52,614 bases of DNA from Ignavibacteria bacterium (GTDB lineage Bacteria > Bacteroidota > Ignavibacteria > Tepidaquicellales > OLB5): NCBI GenBank assembly GCA_030835025.1, contig JAUQWS010000018.1:1-52614 (forward strand), given 5' to 3'. Both the position numbers and the translations under genes were made by a program. The notes beneath the pieces were generated by a model that was given only the letters and a program-made list of their open reading frames with translations, did no database searches and was not told the DNA's origin. Of this stretch, positions 38,799 through 47,856 are shown one piece after another; position 1 is the first letter of the stretch; each line of letters starts with the position of its first letter.

Positions 38799-38828
38799 CA
38801 AATTTAGGGTTTTTTATAATATTCTCAA
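38799..38828 (-). promoter_or_regulatory. Promoter of tRNA-Val
   Basis: On the minus strand TTGAGA (38828-38823), 16-base spacer, TAAATTTG (38806-38799). The predicted start is near 38794, 16 bases before the mature tRNA. Confidence 0.65.
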
Positions 38829-38845
38829 GTCAATAATTTTATTGA

Positions 38846-40462
38846 TTATTTTAGCAAAATCATTTTTCGGGACTCTCTAAAACTCCCTGTTTCTAAACTA
38901 TAAAAATAAATTCCACTCGTAAGTCCTGAAGAATTAAAAGTTACTTCATATGTACCTGCGGAAAGATTTTGGTTAACTAAGACACTTACTTCTTTACCAT
39001 TGATATCGTAAACTTTGAGCACAATATTCTGCTCACTTTTATCTTGAGGAATATCAAACCGAATTTCAGTTGAAGGATTAAATGGATTGGGGAAATTACT
39101 ATGTAATCTCAATTCTAAAGGAATATTATTCGAAATTTGTGTTATACCAATTACCTGATTATATTTAATTGTAACCCAGTCAAAGTCGTTTGATGAACCA
39201 ACGCTATTTCCTGAAACATAAACCTTATAAGTTGAGTCTACAGCAATTGAATGCGGATAGTCATAGCTGTCACCGGGACCGTTATACTTGATCAACCAAT
39301 TTCTTTCACCTTGAGGATCATATTTAATTGTTACAAAATCAGTATTTCCTGGTAAAAGGTAGTACACTTCGCCCGTAATATAAATATTATTACTTTTGTC
39401 CAAAGCCAAGTCTCGTGCATTGCCGCTTTGCCCACTTTCGTTAATATAAGTCTTGATCCATTGCAAATTACCCTGGTTGTCATATTTTAAGGTGGCAATA
39501 TCACTTCTGGTTTGCATATAAGTTAAATCACCGAGTACAATAATATTGCCTGAATTATCTAGTTTTATTTTCTTACCCTTATTATAATAAGTGTTACCGC
39601 CTGAAAGTACTCTACTCCAAATTACATTACCTGCATCATTAATCTTGGCAGTCAACATTTGACTTTGATTTGAACTATCTTGAATAAATCCCGTTAAGTA
39701 TATATTATTTTGTATATCTAGATCCATATCGTGAACCCAAGAAGCTAAATTGGAAGTGAAATCATAGTATCTGTCATAAATCAGCGCACCTGTAGAGCTA
39801 ATCTTAAGAATAAGTACCTCATAACCTGAGGTGCAGGCAAGATAAATATTATTGTTGATATCTGTTTTACTTCCCTGTGGATGGTCGCTGAGATTATTTG
39901 GGCTATTGTATATCGTTTCCCACAATAAAATGCCCTGCTGACTATACTTAAGAACTATTACATCTCTTACACCCTGTACATCTCTGTAGCCGACAACAAT
40001 GATGTCTCCGTTTGAGTCAAATGAAACGTTTGTTCCAATCTCATCCGCAGACCTTTGGAAACGCTTATCCCAAAGTAAATTCCCGTTTCCATCATTGAGT
40101 AAAGTAACAATGTCCCCTGAATTATTTTGTATAGATGAACCTGTTACACATACATTTCCATTTGTATATGAAGCAATGGCATTTGCCCAATCTGCATGTA
40201 TCTGACCGCTGTTATATGTTCTCACCCAGTTTACATTTCCAGCAGGTGAGTATTTTATTGTACAGTAGTCAGGGTCCTGTTCATGAACAACAAGGACTTG
40301 ACCTGTAACTAAGGGATTGCCATTATTATCGAGAATCATTTCAGACATGGCATCATTATGTCCAAGCGGGCCGTCATGTCTTCGTACCCATTCTTCATTA
40401 ACTTGTGATTTAAGAGTCAGAGTGATGAGAAACAATAAAACTATTTCCAAATAGGATTTCAT
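38846..40462 (-). CDS. Secreted SBBP-repeat protein with T9SS sorting domain
   Basis: 538 residues. Signal peptide 'KSYLEIVLLFLITLTLKSQ'. Repeats of about 50 residues with 'DYCTIKYSPAGNVNWVRTYN' and 'xNIYITGxxxDFVTIKYDxxG' patterns, typical SBBP/beta-propeller repeats. C-terminal T9SS domain: 'LHSNFPNPFNPSTEIRFDIP', 'KVYDINGKEVSVLVNQ', 'LTSGIYFYSL', 'SRKMILLK'. It should be exported by the Sec and type IX routes to the cell surface. The DNA looks more AT-rich than the neighbours. A TATAAA box lies 12 bases before the start, without a convincing -35 box. Function unknown. Confidence 0.9.
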   Translation of the reverse strand: MKSYLEIVLLFLITLTLKSQVNEEWVRRHDGPLGHNDAMSEMILDNNGNPLVTGQVLVVHEQDPDYCTIKYSPAGNVNWVRTYNSGQIHADWANAIASYTNGNVCVTGSSIQNNSGDIVTLLNDGNGNLLWDKRFQRSADEIGTNVSFDSNGDIIVVGYRDVQGVRDVIVLKYSQQGILLWETIYNSPNNLSDHPQGSKTDINNNIYLACTSGYEVLILKISSTGALIYDRYYDFTSNLASWVHDMDLDIQNNIYLTGFIQDSSNQSQMLTAKINDAGNVIWSRVLSGGNTYYNKGKKIKLDNSGNIIVLGDLTYMQTRSDIATLKYDNQGNLQWIKTYINESGQSGNARDLALDKSNNIYITGEVYYLLPGNTDFVTIKYDPQGERNWLIKYNGPGDSYDYPHSIAVDSTYKVYVSGNSVGSSNDFDWVTIKYNQVIGITQISNNIPLELRLHSNFPNPFNPSTEIRFDIPQDKSEQNIVLKVYDINGKEVSVLVNQNLSAGTYEVTFNSSGLTSGIYFYSLETGSFRESRKMILLK

Positions 40463-40673
40463 TTTGATTTTATAGGGTTGAATTCTCTAAGTGAAAGAGT
40501 AATCTGAATGTCCGAATTAAAATGTGTGAAAGGCAGTAAGCTCATTTTTATAAAACGACTTATGGAGTTTTTTTGTTTCAAAAAAGCAAACTCACTTATC
40601 AAGCAATGGTTATATGCTTGAAACGTAGTGAAGTTTGGGAAAGTTACAAAACTAAATTTAATTTACAGCTTTT

Positions 40674-41963
40674 TCAAACATTCTCAAGTCTATTAACAGG
40701 CAGCCTTTTACCTTCTCTGAACATGAAAAACGCCCCTGCGAAGAATATCAGCGCGGATAGGTAGAATGCGTACTCTATCCGGAATATCTTCATCACGGCA
40801 TATCCCAGTGCGGGACTGAAAATCCCTCTGATTCCCGTTAATGTGATGTGTATTGCCTGATAGTTTGACACTTCATTCTTAGGTGCATAGAATATTGAGC
40901 TAAGCGACCATGCAATACTGACTCCGCTCATTGTCATACCAAACACAAAGAATGCCGAGTAAAGTGCAGCATCAATTGCCCACGCGGAAGAAAAAAATCC
41001 GGCCGATACCAATATAAGCGGAAAGAATGCAAGGCCGAAGAAAACATATCCGCAGAATTTCGCAGGGTTGCCTGTTCCGTGATACCTTCCCATCAGGGGA
41101 GTGAATATTATCAGCGCTGTGTGAAAGAGGAGTCCCCGCGCAAATGATATCGGCGAATATGAAAGTCCAAGATTATCAACAAGAAACACAGGAGTCACGG
41201 GCGTCAGTATCAGGTAGGCAATTCCATACAGGAAGAAATATGCTTCGAATCTCAGGAACGCAGGATTAGACTTCAATATCCTCAGCATATTCCTGAGCGG
41301 CAAAACAGAAATATCTTTAACAAGCCTTAATGAATATGAGGCTCCTTTTTTGCCGGTCTTGCCTGAATAGTCATCCATGCTCAGCGATACCATTCTTGCA
41401 AGCATCCAGTAGACTATTATCCCTGTAATTCCTGCCAAAGGAAAAAGCACCTTGTACAGATCATTATTCAGATCAAGCACATATCCCGAAAGAGTTGTTA
41501 CAATAAGGGTGAAAAAAACCTGCAGCGAAGTTGCGTAAGAATACAGCCTGCTTCTGTTTTTACCTGTGTAATTATGTTTGAACACTATATTCCATATCGA
41601 AAGCAGGAGCGCATCAAGGTAGGCACACGCTGATATGCAGAATATGTAGAAATAAGAATTATCAAACAGCGGCAGGATAATAAGAAAGCTCTTGGCAGTT
41701 ATGCCGATAATCAGTATTGTTCTTGCACGGCTGGCCGAACGGTTTACAATTTCGCTGCCATATATTGAAAACAAAAATGCTGAGGTCACAAGTAGCGAAA
41801 GTGCCATTACCTGGAAATCACTGCCTCCGAGCGATTTCTTCAGAATGATATCCTGAAGCAGGACTATACCAATTGCTATACCGTTAAAAAATTGTGATAT
41901 CAGGTGAAGCGTAAAGGTCTTTTTTTCGAGAGCATTTGAAGAAACTTTGTTATTTTGTTCCAA
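40674..41963 (-). CDS. Major facilitator superfamily transporter
   Basis: 429 residues with about 12 membrane helices. The N-terminus 'KKTFTLHLISQFFNGIAIG' and helices such as 'LNDLYKVLFPLAGITGIIVYWML'-type stretches support an MFS fold, but no substrate motif is recognised. The start is TTG at 41963, 5 bases after the RapZ-like gene, and no ribosome site is visible, so translation is probably coupled. The operon is tRNA-Gly, RapZ-like gene, MFS. Confidence 0.8.
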   Translation of the reverse strand: MEQNNKVSSNALEKKTFTLHLISQFFNGIAIGIVLLQDIILKKSLGGSDFQVMALSLLVTSAFLFSIYGSEIVNRSASRARTILIIGITAKSFLIILPLFDNSYFYIFCISACAYLDALLLSIWNIVFKHNYTGKNRSRLYSYATSLQVFFTLIVTTLSGYVLDLNNDLYKVLFPLAGITGIIVYWMLARMVSLSMDDYSGKTGKKGASYSLRLVKDISVLPLRNMLRILKSNPAFLRFEAYFFLYGIAYLILTPVTPVFLVDNLGLSYSPISFARGLLFHTALIIFTPLMGRYHGTGNPAKFCGYVFFGLAFFPLILVSAGFFSSAWAIDAALYSAFFVFGMTMSGVSIAWSLSSIFYAPKNEVSNYQAIHITLTGIRGIFSPALGYAVMKIFRIEYAFYLSALIFFAGAFFMFREGKRLPVNRLENV

Positions 41964-41968
41964 GATTG

Positions 41969-42370
41969 TTATATACCGGGGAACTCCGTGTGGTTTACAT
42001 TAACTGTTATTCTTTCTCCGTATTTGGCTTTCAGATACCCATTTAGTTTTTCTGCAGCATAAACTGACCTATGCTGCCCGCCGGTACACCCAAAACTTAT
42101 CATAAGATCTGTGAAACTTCTGCTGATAAAATTATCAACAGCCTTATTAACAAGGCTGATAACGTCAGTCATGAATCCGCGCATTTCTGTATTCTTATCA
42201 AGGAACTCAATGACTGCGGAATCTTTTCCGGTTAGGCTTCTATATTCCTCTTCACGGCCGGGATTATAGATAAAGCGGCAGTCAAAAACGAAACCGCCCC
42301 CGTTGGGAGTCACGTCCACGGGTATTCCTGATCTTTTGTAGCTAAAGGAGAAGATCCTGATGTTAAGCAT
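41969..42370 (-). CDS. Stand-alone RapZ C-terminal domain protein
   Basis: 133 residues. It contains only the C-terminal domain of RapZ/YvcJ (UPF0042): 'IRIFSFSYKRSGIP', 'FDCRFIYNPGRE' and 'SFGCTGGQHRSVYAAEKLNG' (residues 92-111). The N-terminal P-loop nucleotide-binding domain of RapZ is missing. RapZ's C-terminal domain binds RNA and, in E. coli, senses glucosamine-6-phosphate; whether this short form does so is unknown. The start ATG (42368-42370) is only four bases after the mature end of tRNA-Gly, so no separate ribosome site is possible between them. Confidence 0.85.
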   Translation of the reverse strand: MLNIRIFSFSYKRSGIPVDVTPNGGGFVFDCRFIYNPGREEEYRSLTGKDSAVIEFLDKNTEMRGFMTDVISLVNKAVDNFISRSFTDLMISFGCTGGQHRSVYAAEKLNGYLKAKYGERITVNVNHTEFPGI

Positions 42371-42374
42371 TTAG

Positions 42375-42446
<72 letters not shown>

Positions 42447-42464
42447 AAAAAGTAGTGATATTTA

Positions 42465-42495
42465 CAAAAATACCAAAATAAATTGCGTATTTCAA
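42465..42495 (-). promoter_or_regulatory. Promoter of tRNA-Gly and the RapZ-like operon
   Basis: On the minus strand TTGAAA (42495-42490), 17-base spacer, TATTTTTG (42472-42465). The predicted start near 42460 leaves about 13 bases before the mature tRNA. Confidence 0.65.
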
Positions 42496-42538
42496 TCAGT
42501 TTAAATGGGAAAATGGCATAGAATTAATCATATGATTT

Positions 42539-42567
42539 TTGTAATATTGGGCTAACGCTTTTACAAT
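42539..42567 (+). promoter_or_regulatory. Promoter of the response regulator, probably leaderless
   Basis: TTGTAA (42539-42544), 17-base spacer, TACAAT (42562-42567). The expected start of transcription, about seven bases after the -10 box, falls at 42574, within two bases of the ATG at 42576. Confidence 0.5.
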
Positions 42568-42575
42568 TTCTCCGA

Positions 42576-42944
42576 ATGAATAAAAAGAGGATCGTTGTAG
42601 TTGAAGATGAAGGTATCGTTGCAATGGATATCAGCAAATGCCTTTCTTCACTGGGCTATGAGGTCGTATTGATATCAGATTCGGGCGAAAAGACTTTAAA
42701 AGAGCTTGAGAACCTGCAGGCAGATCTGATACTTATGGACGTGGAATTAAAGGGGAACCTGAACGGACTGGAAACTACGAAGATAATCAAAGAGAAATTC
42801 AGCATTCCCGTAGTATTCCTTACTGCATTTGAAGACGATGCTACTTTGCAGAAGATAAGCAGTATGAGCTCAGACGGGTTCCTTGTGAAACCTTTTGAGG
42901 ATGAACAGCTAAAACAAACCGTTGAAGGCGTTTTGGGAGCTTAA
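42576..42944 (+). CDS. Single-domain response regulator receiver protein
   Basis: 122 residues, a CheY-like receiver without an output domain. Acid pocket E10-D11, phospho-acceptor D55 ('LILMDVE'), T83 and K105 ('FLVKPFE') are all present. The kinase partner is not in the window, and no target is evident. The start ATG is almost directly at the predicted transcription start. The stop codon interlocks with that of the opposite gene in the shared sequence TTAA. Confidence 0.93.
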   Translation: MNKKRIVVVEDEGIVAMDISKCLSSLGYEVVLISDSGEKTLKELENLQADLILMDVELKGNLNGLETTKIIKEKFSIPVVFLTAFEDDATLQKISSMSSDGFLVKPFEDEQLKQTVEGVLGA

Positions 42945-43936
42945 TCGGCTCCTCTGACCGTGTGTAAAATAGTCCCCGTTTCACCAACAGCCCAGCCCTC
43001 CAGATTGTTAACAAAAGTTACGTACCGAAGGAAGTAAGGAGTAACCTGCAGCACATTCGACCAGGATTCGCCAAGGTCAGTTGACTTGATTATCTTGCCA
43101 AAATCACCGACTATTATTGCTGTGTTAGAATCCGAAAAAGTTACCGAAGTAAATGCATAGGAAGGATTTGTTGCTACTGTTATCCAGTTTGTTCCCTTAT
43201 TGGTGGTTCTTATGATAGCCCCGTTCTGTCCGCATGCTATTCCGGTATTGCCGTTTACAAATGCTGCCGATCGTAAACTATATGGTACCCCGGAAATCTG
43301 CATAGACCAATTCTGGCCCTTATCACTAGTATAAACCATTACTCCAACTTCTCCGGGTATAAATGCTTCACTTGGTCCTGAAATACATATCTGGTTAAGT
43401 GCCTGAGGGGTAAGCGAATCTTCAGCCTGCCAATTCAGGCCCCTGTCACTTGTACGCAGAATGGTACCATTATATCCGGATATCAGTCCGTTATCAGGGT
43501 CAAAGAAATTCACGCCGTTCAGGTAACTATTGGTTGGAACGTTTACTACCTGCCACGAAGAACCACCATCAGTTGTTTTAATTACGGTGCCGACTGAACC
43601 GACTGCAAAGCCGCTTAATGCATCAAAAAAGAATACAGATGTAAGGCTTGAACTATTTACGACTACCGGTTTTTTGAACCAGCTATTACCGCCATCTGTG
43701 GTTTTGATAACTTTGCCTGAATCATTGGGGAATGAGTTTCCCACGGCGTAACCTGTGAACGGATCCAAAAAATAAACGCATTTCAAATTGTTTGTGATGC
43801 CGCTTGATTGAACGTACCAATTTGATAAGATCGGTGGGTCTACAGCTGATTCTACATTCTCTTTGCAGGAATTTATGCTGAAAATTAAGACGGCAAGCCC
43901 CGCAATTCTCAGAATATATTTCAGAAAATTATGCAT
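42941..43936 (-). CDS. YCF48-type beta-propeller lipoprotein
   Basis: 331 residues. Lipoprotein signal with lipobox I21-N-S-C24 and about six YCF48/BNR repeats ('TTDGGNSWFKKP', 'TTDGGSSWQVV', 'TSDRGLNWQAE', 'TTNKGTNWITV', 'STDLGESW'), each followed by 'FvxxxtGxAvGxxG'. Unlike the protein at 1-1995 it has no T9SS domain; it should be anchored to a membrane by lipid. The predicted promoter TTGAAA-17-TAAATTA ends only about five bases before the ATG. Confidence 0.9.
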   Translation of the reverse strand: MHNFLKYILRIAGLAVLIFSINSCKENVESAVDPPILSNWYVQSSGITNNLKCVYFLDPFTGYAVGNSFPNDSGKVIKTTDGGNSWFKKPVVVNSSSLTSVFFFDALSGFAVGSVGTVIKTTDGGSSWQVVNVPTNSYLNGVNFFDPDNGLISGYNGTILRTSDRGLNWQAEDSLTPQALNQICISGPSEAFIPGEVGVMVYTSDKGQNWSMQISGVPYSLRSAAFVNGNTGIACGQNGAIIRTTNKGTNWITVATNPSYAFTSVTFSDSNTAIIVGDFGKIIKSTDLGESWSNVLQVTPYFLRYVTFVNNLEGWAVGETGTILHTVRGAD

Positions 43937-43945
43937 TTTGAGAGT

Positions 43946-43976
43946 GTAATTTACGCATACTTCAATTTAATTTCAA
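43946..43976 (-). promoter_or_regulatory. Promoter of the YCF48 lipoprotein gene, near-leaderless
   Basis: On the minus strand TTGAAA (43976-43971), 17-base spacer, TAAATTAC (43953-43946). The predicted start near 43941 is about five bases before the ATG. Confidence 0.55.
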
Positions 43977-44044
43977 TTAGAATCAATGATTTTGGTGTTC
44001 GCTGAAAAAGTTAATTCATCCGGAGAACCTTTGCGCAGCTATAC

Positions 44045-44075
44045 TTGTTTAATTAATCAAATTTAGATATATTTA
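44045..44075 (+). promoter_or_regulatory. Promoter of the calcium-loop protein gene
   Basis: TTGTTT (44045-44050), 17-base spacer, TATATTTA (44068-44075). Predicted start near 44081, leader about 32 bases. Confidence 0.5.
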
Positions 44076-44112
44076 TGTACCGGATTTTTTCAAAAATTCA
44101 AACTGAAATACT

Positions 44113-44634
44113 ATGAGGAAATCAGCAATCGTCATATTCTTAGCTTTACATATCATCGGCAGTATGATCTACGCAGGAATTCCTTCTCTAAAATTCTCAG
44201 ATGAAGATATCACAAGGCTTTCTCCCGCATATATGGAAGGAAAGCTTGATTTTGAGAATCCAGTGTTTGTTGATGTTGATAAAGACGGGGATTTTGATGC
44301 TCTTAAGTTCGATGAGGGGAATGTTGAGTACTATAAGAATAACGGTACGCTTGAAGCTCCCGACTTCGTGCTTGAGAACAGGAACTATGATAAATATGAT
44401 AAAGCTTTATTCATAGATCCCAAAATGCCTTACCCCATGTTTTTTGCAGATTCAGATGGTGACGGAGATATGGACCTTTTTGTTGTAAAGGATAAAGTGT
44501 TCAATAAATCCGAGAAGAAGTACAATTATAAAGTATCTTCTGCAGAAAATACTCTTGACCTGGATACTGCTACTCTGATAACTATAATTCTTGTTCTGGT
44601 GATTGTGCTTTTGCTGTTGGCTATTCTAAGATAA
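44113..44634 (+). CDS. Small FG-GAP/VCBS-like protein with C-terminal membrane helix
   Basis: 173 residues, no named family. Signal peptide 'KSAIVIFLALHIIGSMIYA'. Two Asp-rich loops, 'DVDKDGDFDAL' and 'DSDGDGDMDLF', match the calcium-binding DxDxDG loops of FG-GAP/VCBS repeats; the second is followed by a hydrophobic strand as in those repeats. The last 20 residues ('TLITIILVLVIVLLLLAILR') form a membrane helix with one basic residue at the very end, so the protein may be anchored with its calcium part outside the cytoplasm. It lies alone, convergent with dnaG. Confidence 0.6.
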   Translation: MRKSAIVIFLALHIIGSMIYAGIPSLKFSDEDITRLSPAYMEGKLDFENPVFVDVDKDGDFDALKFDEGNVEYYKNNGTLEAPDFVLENRNYDKYDKALFIDPKMPYPMFFADSDGDGDMDLFVVKDKVFNKSEKKYNYKVSSAENTLDLDTATLITIILVLVIVLLLLAILR

Positions 44635-44660
44635 TAGAAACGAGAGAATAAGGCGGGCAA

Positions 44661-46490
44661 TCAAACTGATTTCATTTCTTTTTCCAGTTCGACTTGTTCT
44701 TTTTTTAGGATCTGCTGTTGATTCAACAGTTCCAGCGTGGTGGGGGAGTATTCGTTGCTTTGCTTTATCTTTGCATCGATCTCTTTTATTTTTCCTCTGA
44801 TATTGTAAAGTTTTAGCTGTTTAAGTACTGCCTGTGCTTCGCTGTAGTAGTCTTTGTTTTTGTTGCCCTGCATAACATAATTCTCGTCCAGCAAAGCTTT
44901 TCCTATAACGTCTTTTGATGCTTCATCATGGAATTCGTTGAATAAATGAACATGCGATATATTTGCCGGATTATCGATATTCATCATAATAAAATTGATG
45001 ATTCTCGATGCTTCGGGGTTGGATATAAGGTCGATCTCGAGATTATTCATCAGGTAGCTTTTCGTTTTGTCATCTGAATCTATAAGCAGCCTTATCAAAA
45101 ACAACTCAACCGTGGATATTCTGGACTGCTGTTTTTCGTGAAGATTTTCAGTATCAACTTTGGGAGTGAACTCTCTTGTTAACCCTTTGGTTCTAAGCTT
45201 TAAATGCTTATCAAGCTCTCTTCTGACCACGCTTTCATAAACCGAGTATTTCTGTGAAATATCTTTGATATAGAAATCGCGCTTTATTTCATCACGCATT
45301 TTGGCTATAAGCCCTATTATCTCCCTTACAAATTCAGTTTTTCCCTCAGGTGACTCGAGCTTTCCGTTCTGTTTGAATGATTCGCCTATGAATTCTATGA
45401 TTGATTGTCTTCTGTTCAGAAGGTTCTGGAATCCTTCTTTACCGCTTTTTCGGATAAATGTATCAGGGTCCTCGCCTTTTGGAAGCGGTATTACACTTAC
45501 ACTCATATCATTTTCTAAAATAAGCTCAATTGCCCTTCTGGAAGCATTCTGCCCTGCCAGGTCCGAATCAAAAACCACCACGGCTTCTTTGGTATATCTT
45601 GAAAGTATCTTCGTGTGCAATTGTGTAAGTGATGTTCCGCTTGAAGCTATCACATTTTCAATACCGTTTTGATACAATGAAATAAGATCCATGTATCCTT
45701 CAACCAGAATCGCAAATCCGGCGGATTTTATTGCACCCTTCGCGAAATTCAGACCATAAAGGGTCTTACTCTTGTTATATATTCTGGTTTCGGGTGAATT
45801 TATGTATTTAGCTTCATCAGTTGAGCCTTCATGCCATATCCTTCTTCCTCCGAATGCTATTACTTTGCCTGACTCGTTGAATATAGGGAACATCAGCCTG
45901 CCCCGGAACCGGTCACGCTTTTCATTTGCACCTATGATCAATACCAGACCAGACTCAGTCAGCTCAGACTCTTTAAAATCACCCGAAAAGTGGTTATACA
46001 ACGCGTCTTTTTCCCTTAATGAATACCCAAGCCCGAATTTTGTTATCATATCATCTTTAATACCGCGCTGGCTTAAATACTCCCTTGCATACTCGCCTTC
46101 TCTGCTTTTTAACAGCTCATGGAAATATTTGCCCGCCTGGCGGTTGATCTCATATAGCTGTTCCGTCTTGTTCTTATCTGGGTCGTATGGTTCATTTTCA
46201 AATTCAAGCAGGATGTTTGCTTTCTCTGCGAGCAGTTTGGCTGCTTCAAAAAAAGAAAGGTTTTCGGTTTCCATTAAGAATGTAAACACATTACCGCTTT
46301 TGCCGCAGCCGAAACAATGGTAGACCCCTTTTTCCTGAGATACACTGAAGGATGGAGTCCGTTCCTCATGAAAAGGGCATCTTCCCACAAAGCTTCTGCC
46401 TGCCTTACGCAAGGGAGTGTAAGCAGAAATTATATCAACTATATCTGTAGAAGATACAATTTCATCTATCTTGTTTTGCGGGATCTTCAT
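44661..46490 (-). CDS. dnaG: DNA primase
   Basis: Synthesises RNA primers at the replication fork. 609 residues. CHC2 zinc finger C38-x2-H41-x17-C59-x2-C62, then the Toprim domain with 'ILVEGYMDLISLYQNG' (catalytic Glu) and 'VVVFDSDLAGQNASRRAIEL'. The C-terminal part (from about 430) would be the helicase-binding domain. ATG 46490 lies 5 bases after the dipeptidase gene stop on the same strand. Confidence 0.97.
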   Translation of the reverse strand: MKIPQNKIDEIVSSTDIVDIISAYTPLRKAGRSFVGRCPFHEERTPSFSVSQEKGVYHCFGCGKSGNVFTFLMETENLSFFEAAKLLAEKANILLEFENEPYDPDKNKTEQLYEINRQAGKYFHELLKSREGEYAREYLSQRGIKDDMITKFGLGYSLREKDALYNHFSGDFKESELTESGLVLIIGANEKRDRFRGRLMFPIFNESGKVIAFGGRRIWHEGSTDEAKYINSPETRIYNKSKTLYGLNFAKGAIKSAGFAILVEGYMDLISLYQNGIENVIASSGTSLTQLHTKILSRYTKEAVVVFDSDLAGQNASRRAIELILENDMSVSVIPLPKGEDPDTFIRKSGKEGFQNLLNRRQSIIEFIGESFKQNGKLESPEGKTEFVREIIGLIAKMRDEIKRDFYIKDISQKYSVYESVVRRELDKHLKLRTKGLTREFTPKVDTENLHEKQQSRISTVELFLIRLLIDSDDKTKSYLMNNLEIDLISNPEASRIINFIMMNIDNPANISHVHLFNEFHDEASKDVIGKALLDENYVMQGNKNKDYYSEAQAVLKQLKLYNIRGKIKEIDAKIKQSNEYSPTTLELLNQQQILKKEQVELEKEMKSV

Positions 46491-46495
46491 TTACT

Positions 46496-47818
46496 TTATT
46501 TGCAGACCTGTTTGAAAACCCTGATGAAATTCAGGCCAAGTATTTTACGGATCTGTTCTTCTGTATATCCTCGTTCCACCAGTTTTTTTGTTATGATAGG
46601 ATAACAAGTTGCATCATAAATTTCGTTCATAGTAGTTATGCTGCCGTCAAAATCAGAGCCCAGACCTACATAATCAATTCCAACAAGTTTTACAATATGG
46701 TCTATGTGGTCTATCATAACATCAACCGATGTGCCGCCATCTGAACGGTTTTCCTGCATGTATTCGTATCTCTTCTCATTAAAACCCGCGTAATCTTCGC
46801 CAAATTCATCCTCAAATTGCTTTGTTCCTGATCTGTATTTATTCTGTATAGATTTGATCTGGCTTACATTTGCACCCGGGTCAAGGAACTTATTAAAGAA
46901 ATTCATTCCAATATAACCGCCCGATTTAGCAATTGCCTTTATCTGGTCATCAGTCAAATTGCGGTAGTGCGGAGCAAGGGAATATACATTAGAGTGTGAT
47001 GCAATAATAGGTGAATTGCTTAGCTCAACAACTTCCCAAAAGGCAGTTTCTCCCAAATGAGATACGTCTATCAGCATTCCGAGCTCATTCATTCTCTTAA
47101 CTACCTGCCTGCCGAATTCAGTCAAACCTCCTGTTCTGCCTTTTTCTGTTTCATCACGTGCTGATGTTCCTATTGCGTTGCTGGTGTTCCACGTCAAACC
47201 AAGATACCTAACACCCCTGCTGTACAGGGTTTCAAGGTTTTCCATTGAGCCTTCTATCATATTACCGCCTTCGCCGCCCATTAAAGCACAAAACTTACCT
47301 GAATTCAAACCTGCCATCAAACCGCTGTAATCGCGGGCTAAATGAAAATCATTGGGGAACTCGGTACTGTATTCTTCCATTTTGTCGATCAGCTTCATCA
47401 CATAGTTGAAGTGATTGGATTTATACCTCTCGGGTACGTAGATCGAAAATACCTGAACATCCAGTCCGCCTTTTTTCCATTTAACAAGGTCCGATTGTGT
47501 TCCGGAATTGTTTCTGTCAATTATTGCTCCCTGCATAAAGATCGGCATAAGGATATCATTATGAGTATCGATGACAATTGCATCGTAATGCAGTCTAAAA
47601 GCATCTTTATTCAGATCTGTAAACTTTGTATTTATGGAATCCATGATTTTCAATTTGGATGTTTCATTCACTTTGTTTTCTGAATCTGTTACCGAAGTTC
47701 GGTTTGACGTTATTTCATTATTTGTGAGATCAGAGTCCTTTCTTTCACCGGAAGGCGATAGGCACGTGAAATACTGAAAAAGCAAAACTGCGGGAAAAAC
47801 CAATATCAACTGTTTCAT
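46496..47818 (-). CDS. Membrane dipeptidase, peptidase family M19
   Basis: 440 residues, renal-dipeptidase-like zinc enzyme. Metal residues H86-x-D88 ('DTHND'), E182 ('GGEGG'), H253 ('DVSHLGE') and H274 ('ASHSN'). The N-terminus is a signal sequence, and Cys19 in 'QYFTCL' could be a lipid attachment, though it fits the lipobox poorly. A 60-residue polar linker follows. It probably hydrolyses dipeptides from the cell wall or diet. The promoter overlaps that of the divergent glycosyltransferase. Confidence 0.93.
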   Translation of the reverse strand: MKQLILVFPAVLLFQYFTCLSPSGERKDSDLTNNEITSNRTSVTDSENKVNETSKLKIMDSINTKFTDLNKDAFRLHYDAIVIDTHNDILMPIFMQGAIIDRNNSGTQSDLVKWKKGGLDVQVFSIYVPERYKSNHFNYVMKLIDKMEEYSTEFPNDFHLARDYSGLMAGLNSGKFCALMGGEGGNMIEGSMENLETLYSRGVRYLGLTWNTSNAIGTSARDETEKGRTGGLTEFGRQVVKRMNELGMLIDVSHLGETAFWEVVELSNSPIIASHSNVYSLAPHYRNLTDDQIKAIAKSGGYIGMNFFNKFLDPGANVSQIKSIQNKYRSGTKQFEDEFGEDYAGFNEKRYEYMQENRSDGGTSVDVMIDHIDHIVKLVGIDYVGLGSDFDGSITTMNEIYDATCYPIITKKLVERGYTEEQIRKILGLNFIRVFKQVCK

Positions 47819-47825
47819 TTATGCT

Positions 47826-47856
47826 TTTACTAAATAAGAATAATGTTATATATTTA
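47826..47856 (+). promoter_or_regulatory. Promoter of the glycosyltransferase gene, near-leaderless
   Basis: TTTACT (47826-47831), 17-base spacer, TATATTTA (47849-47856). Predicted start near 47862, about four bases before the TTG start codon. The -35 box is a weak match. Confidence 0.4.

Noticed and set aside
40573..40764. Plus-strand 63-residue reading frame after the MFS gene
   Set aside because: It has no ribosome site or recognisable features and overlaps the MFS gene end on the opposite strand.
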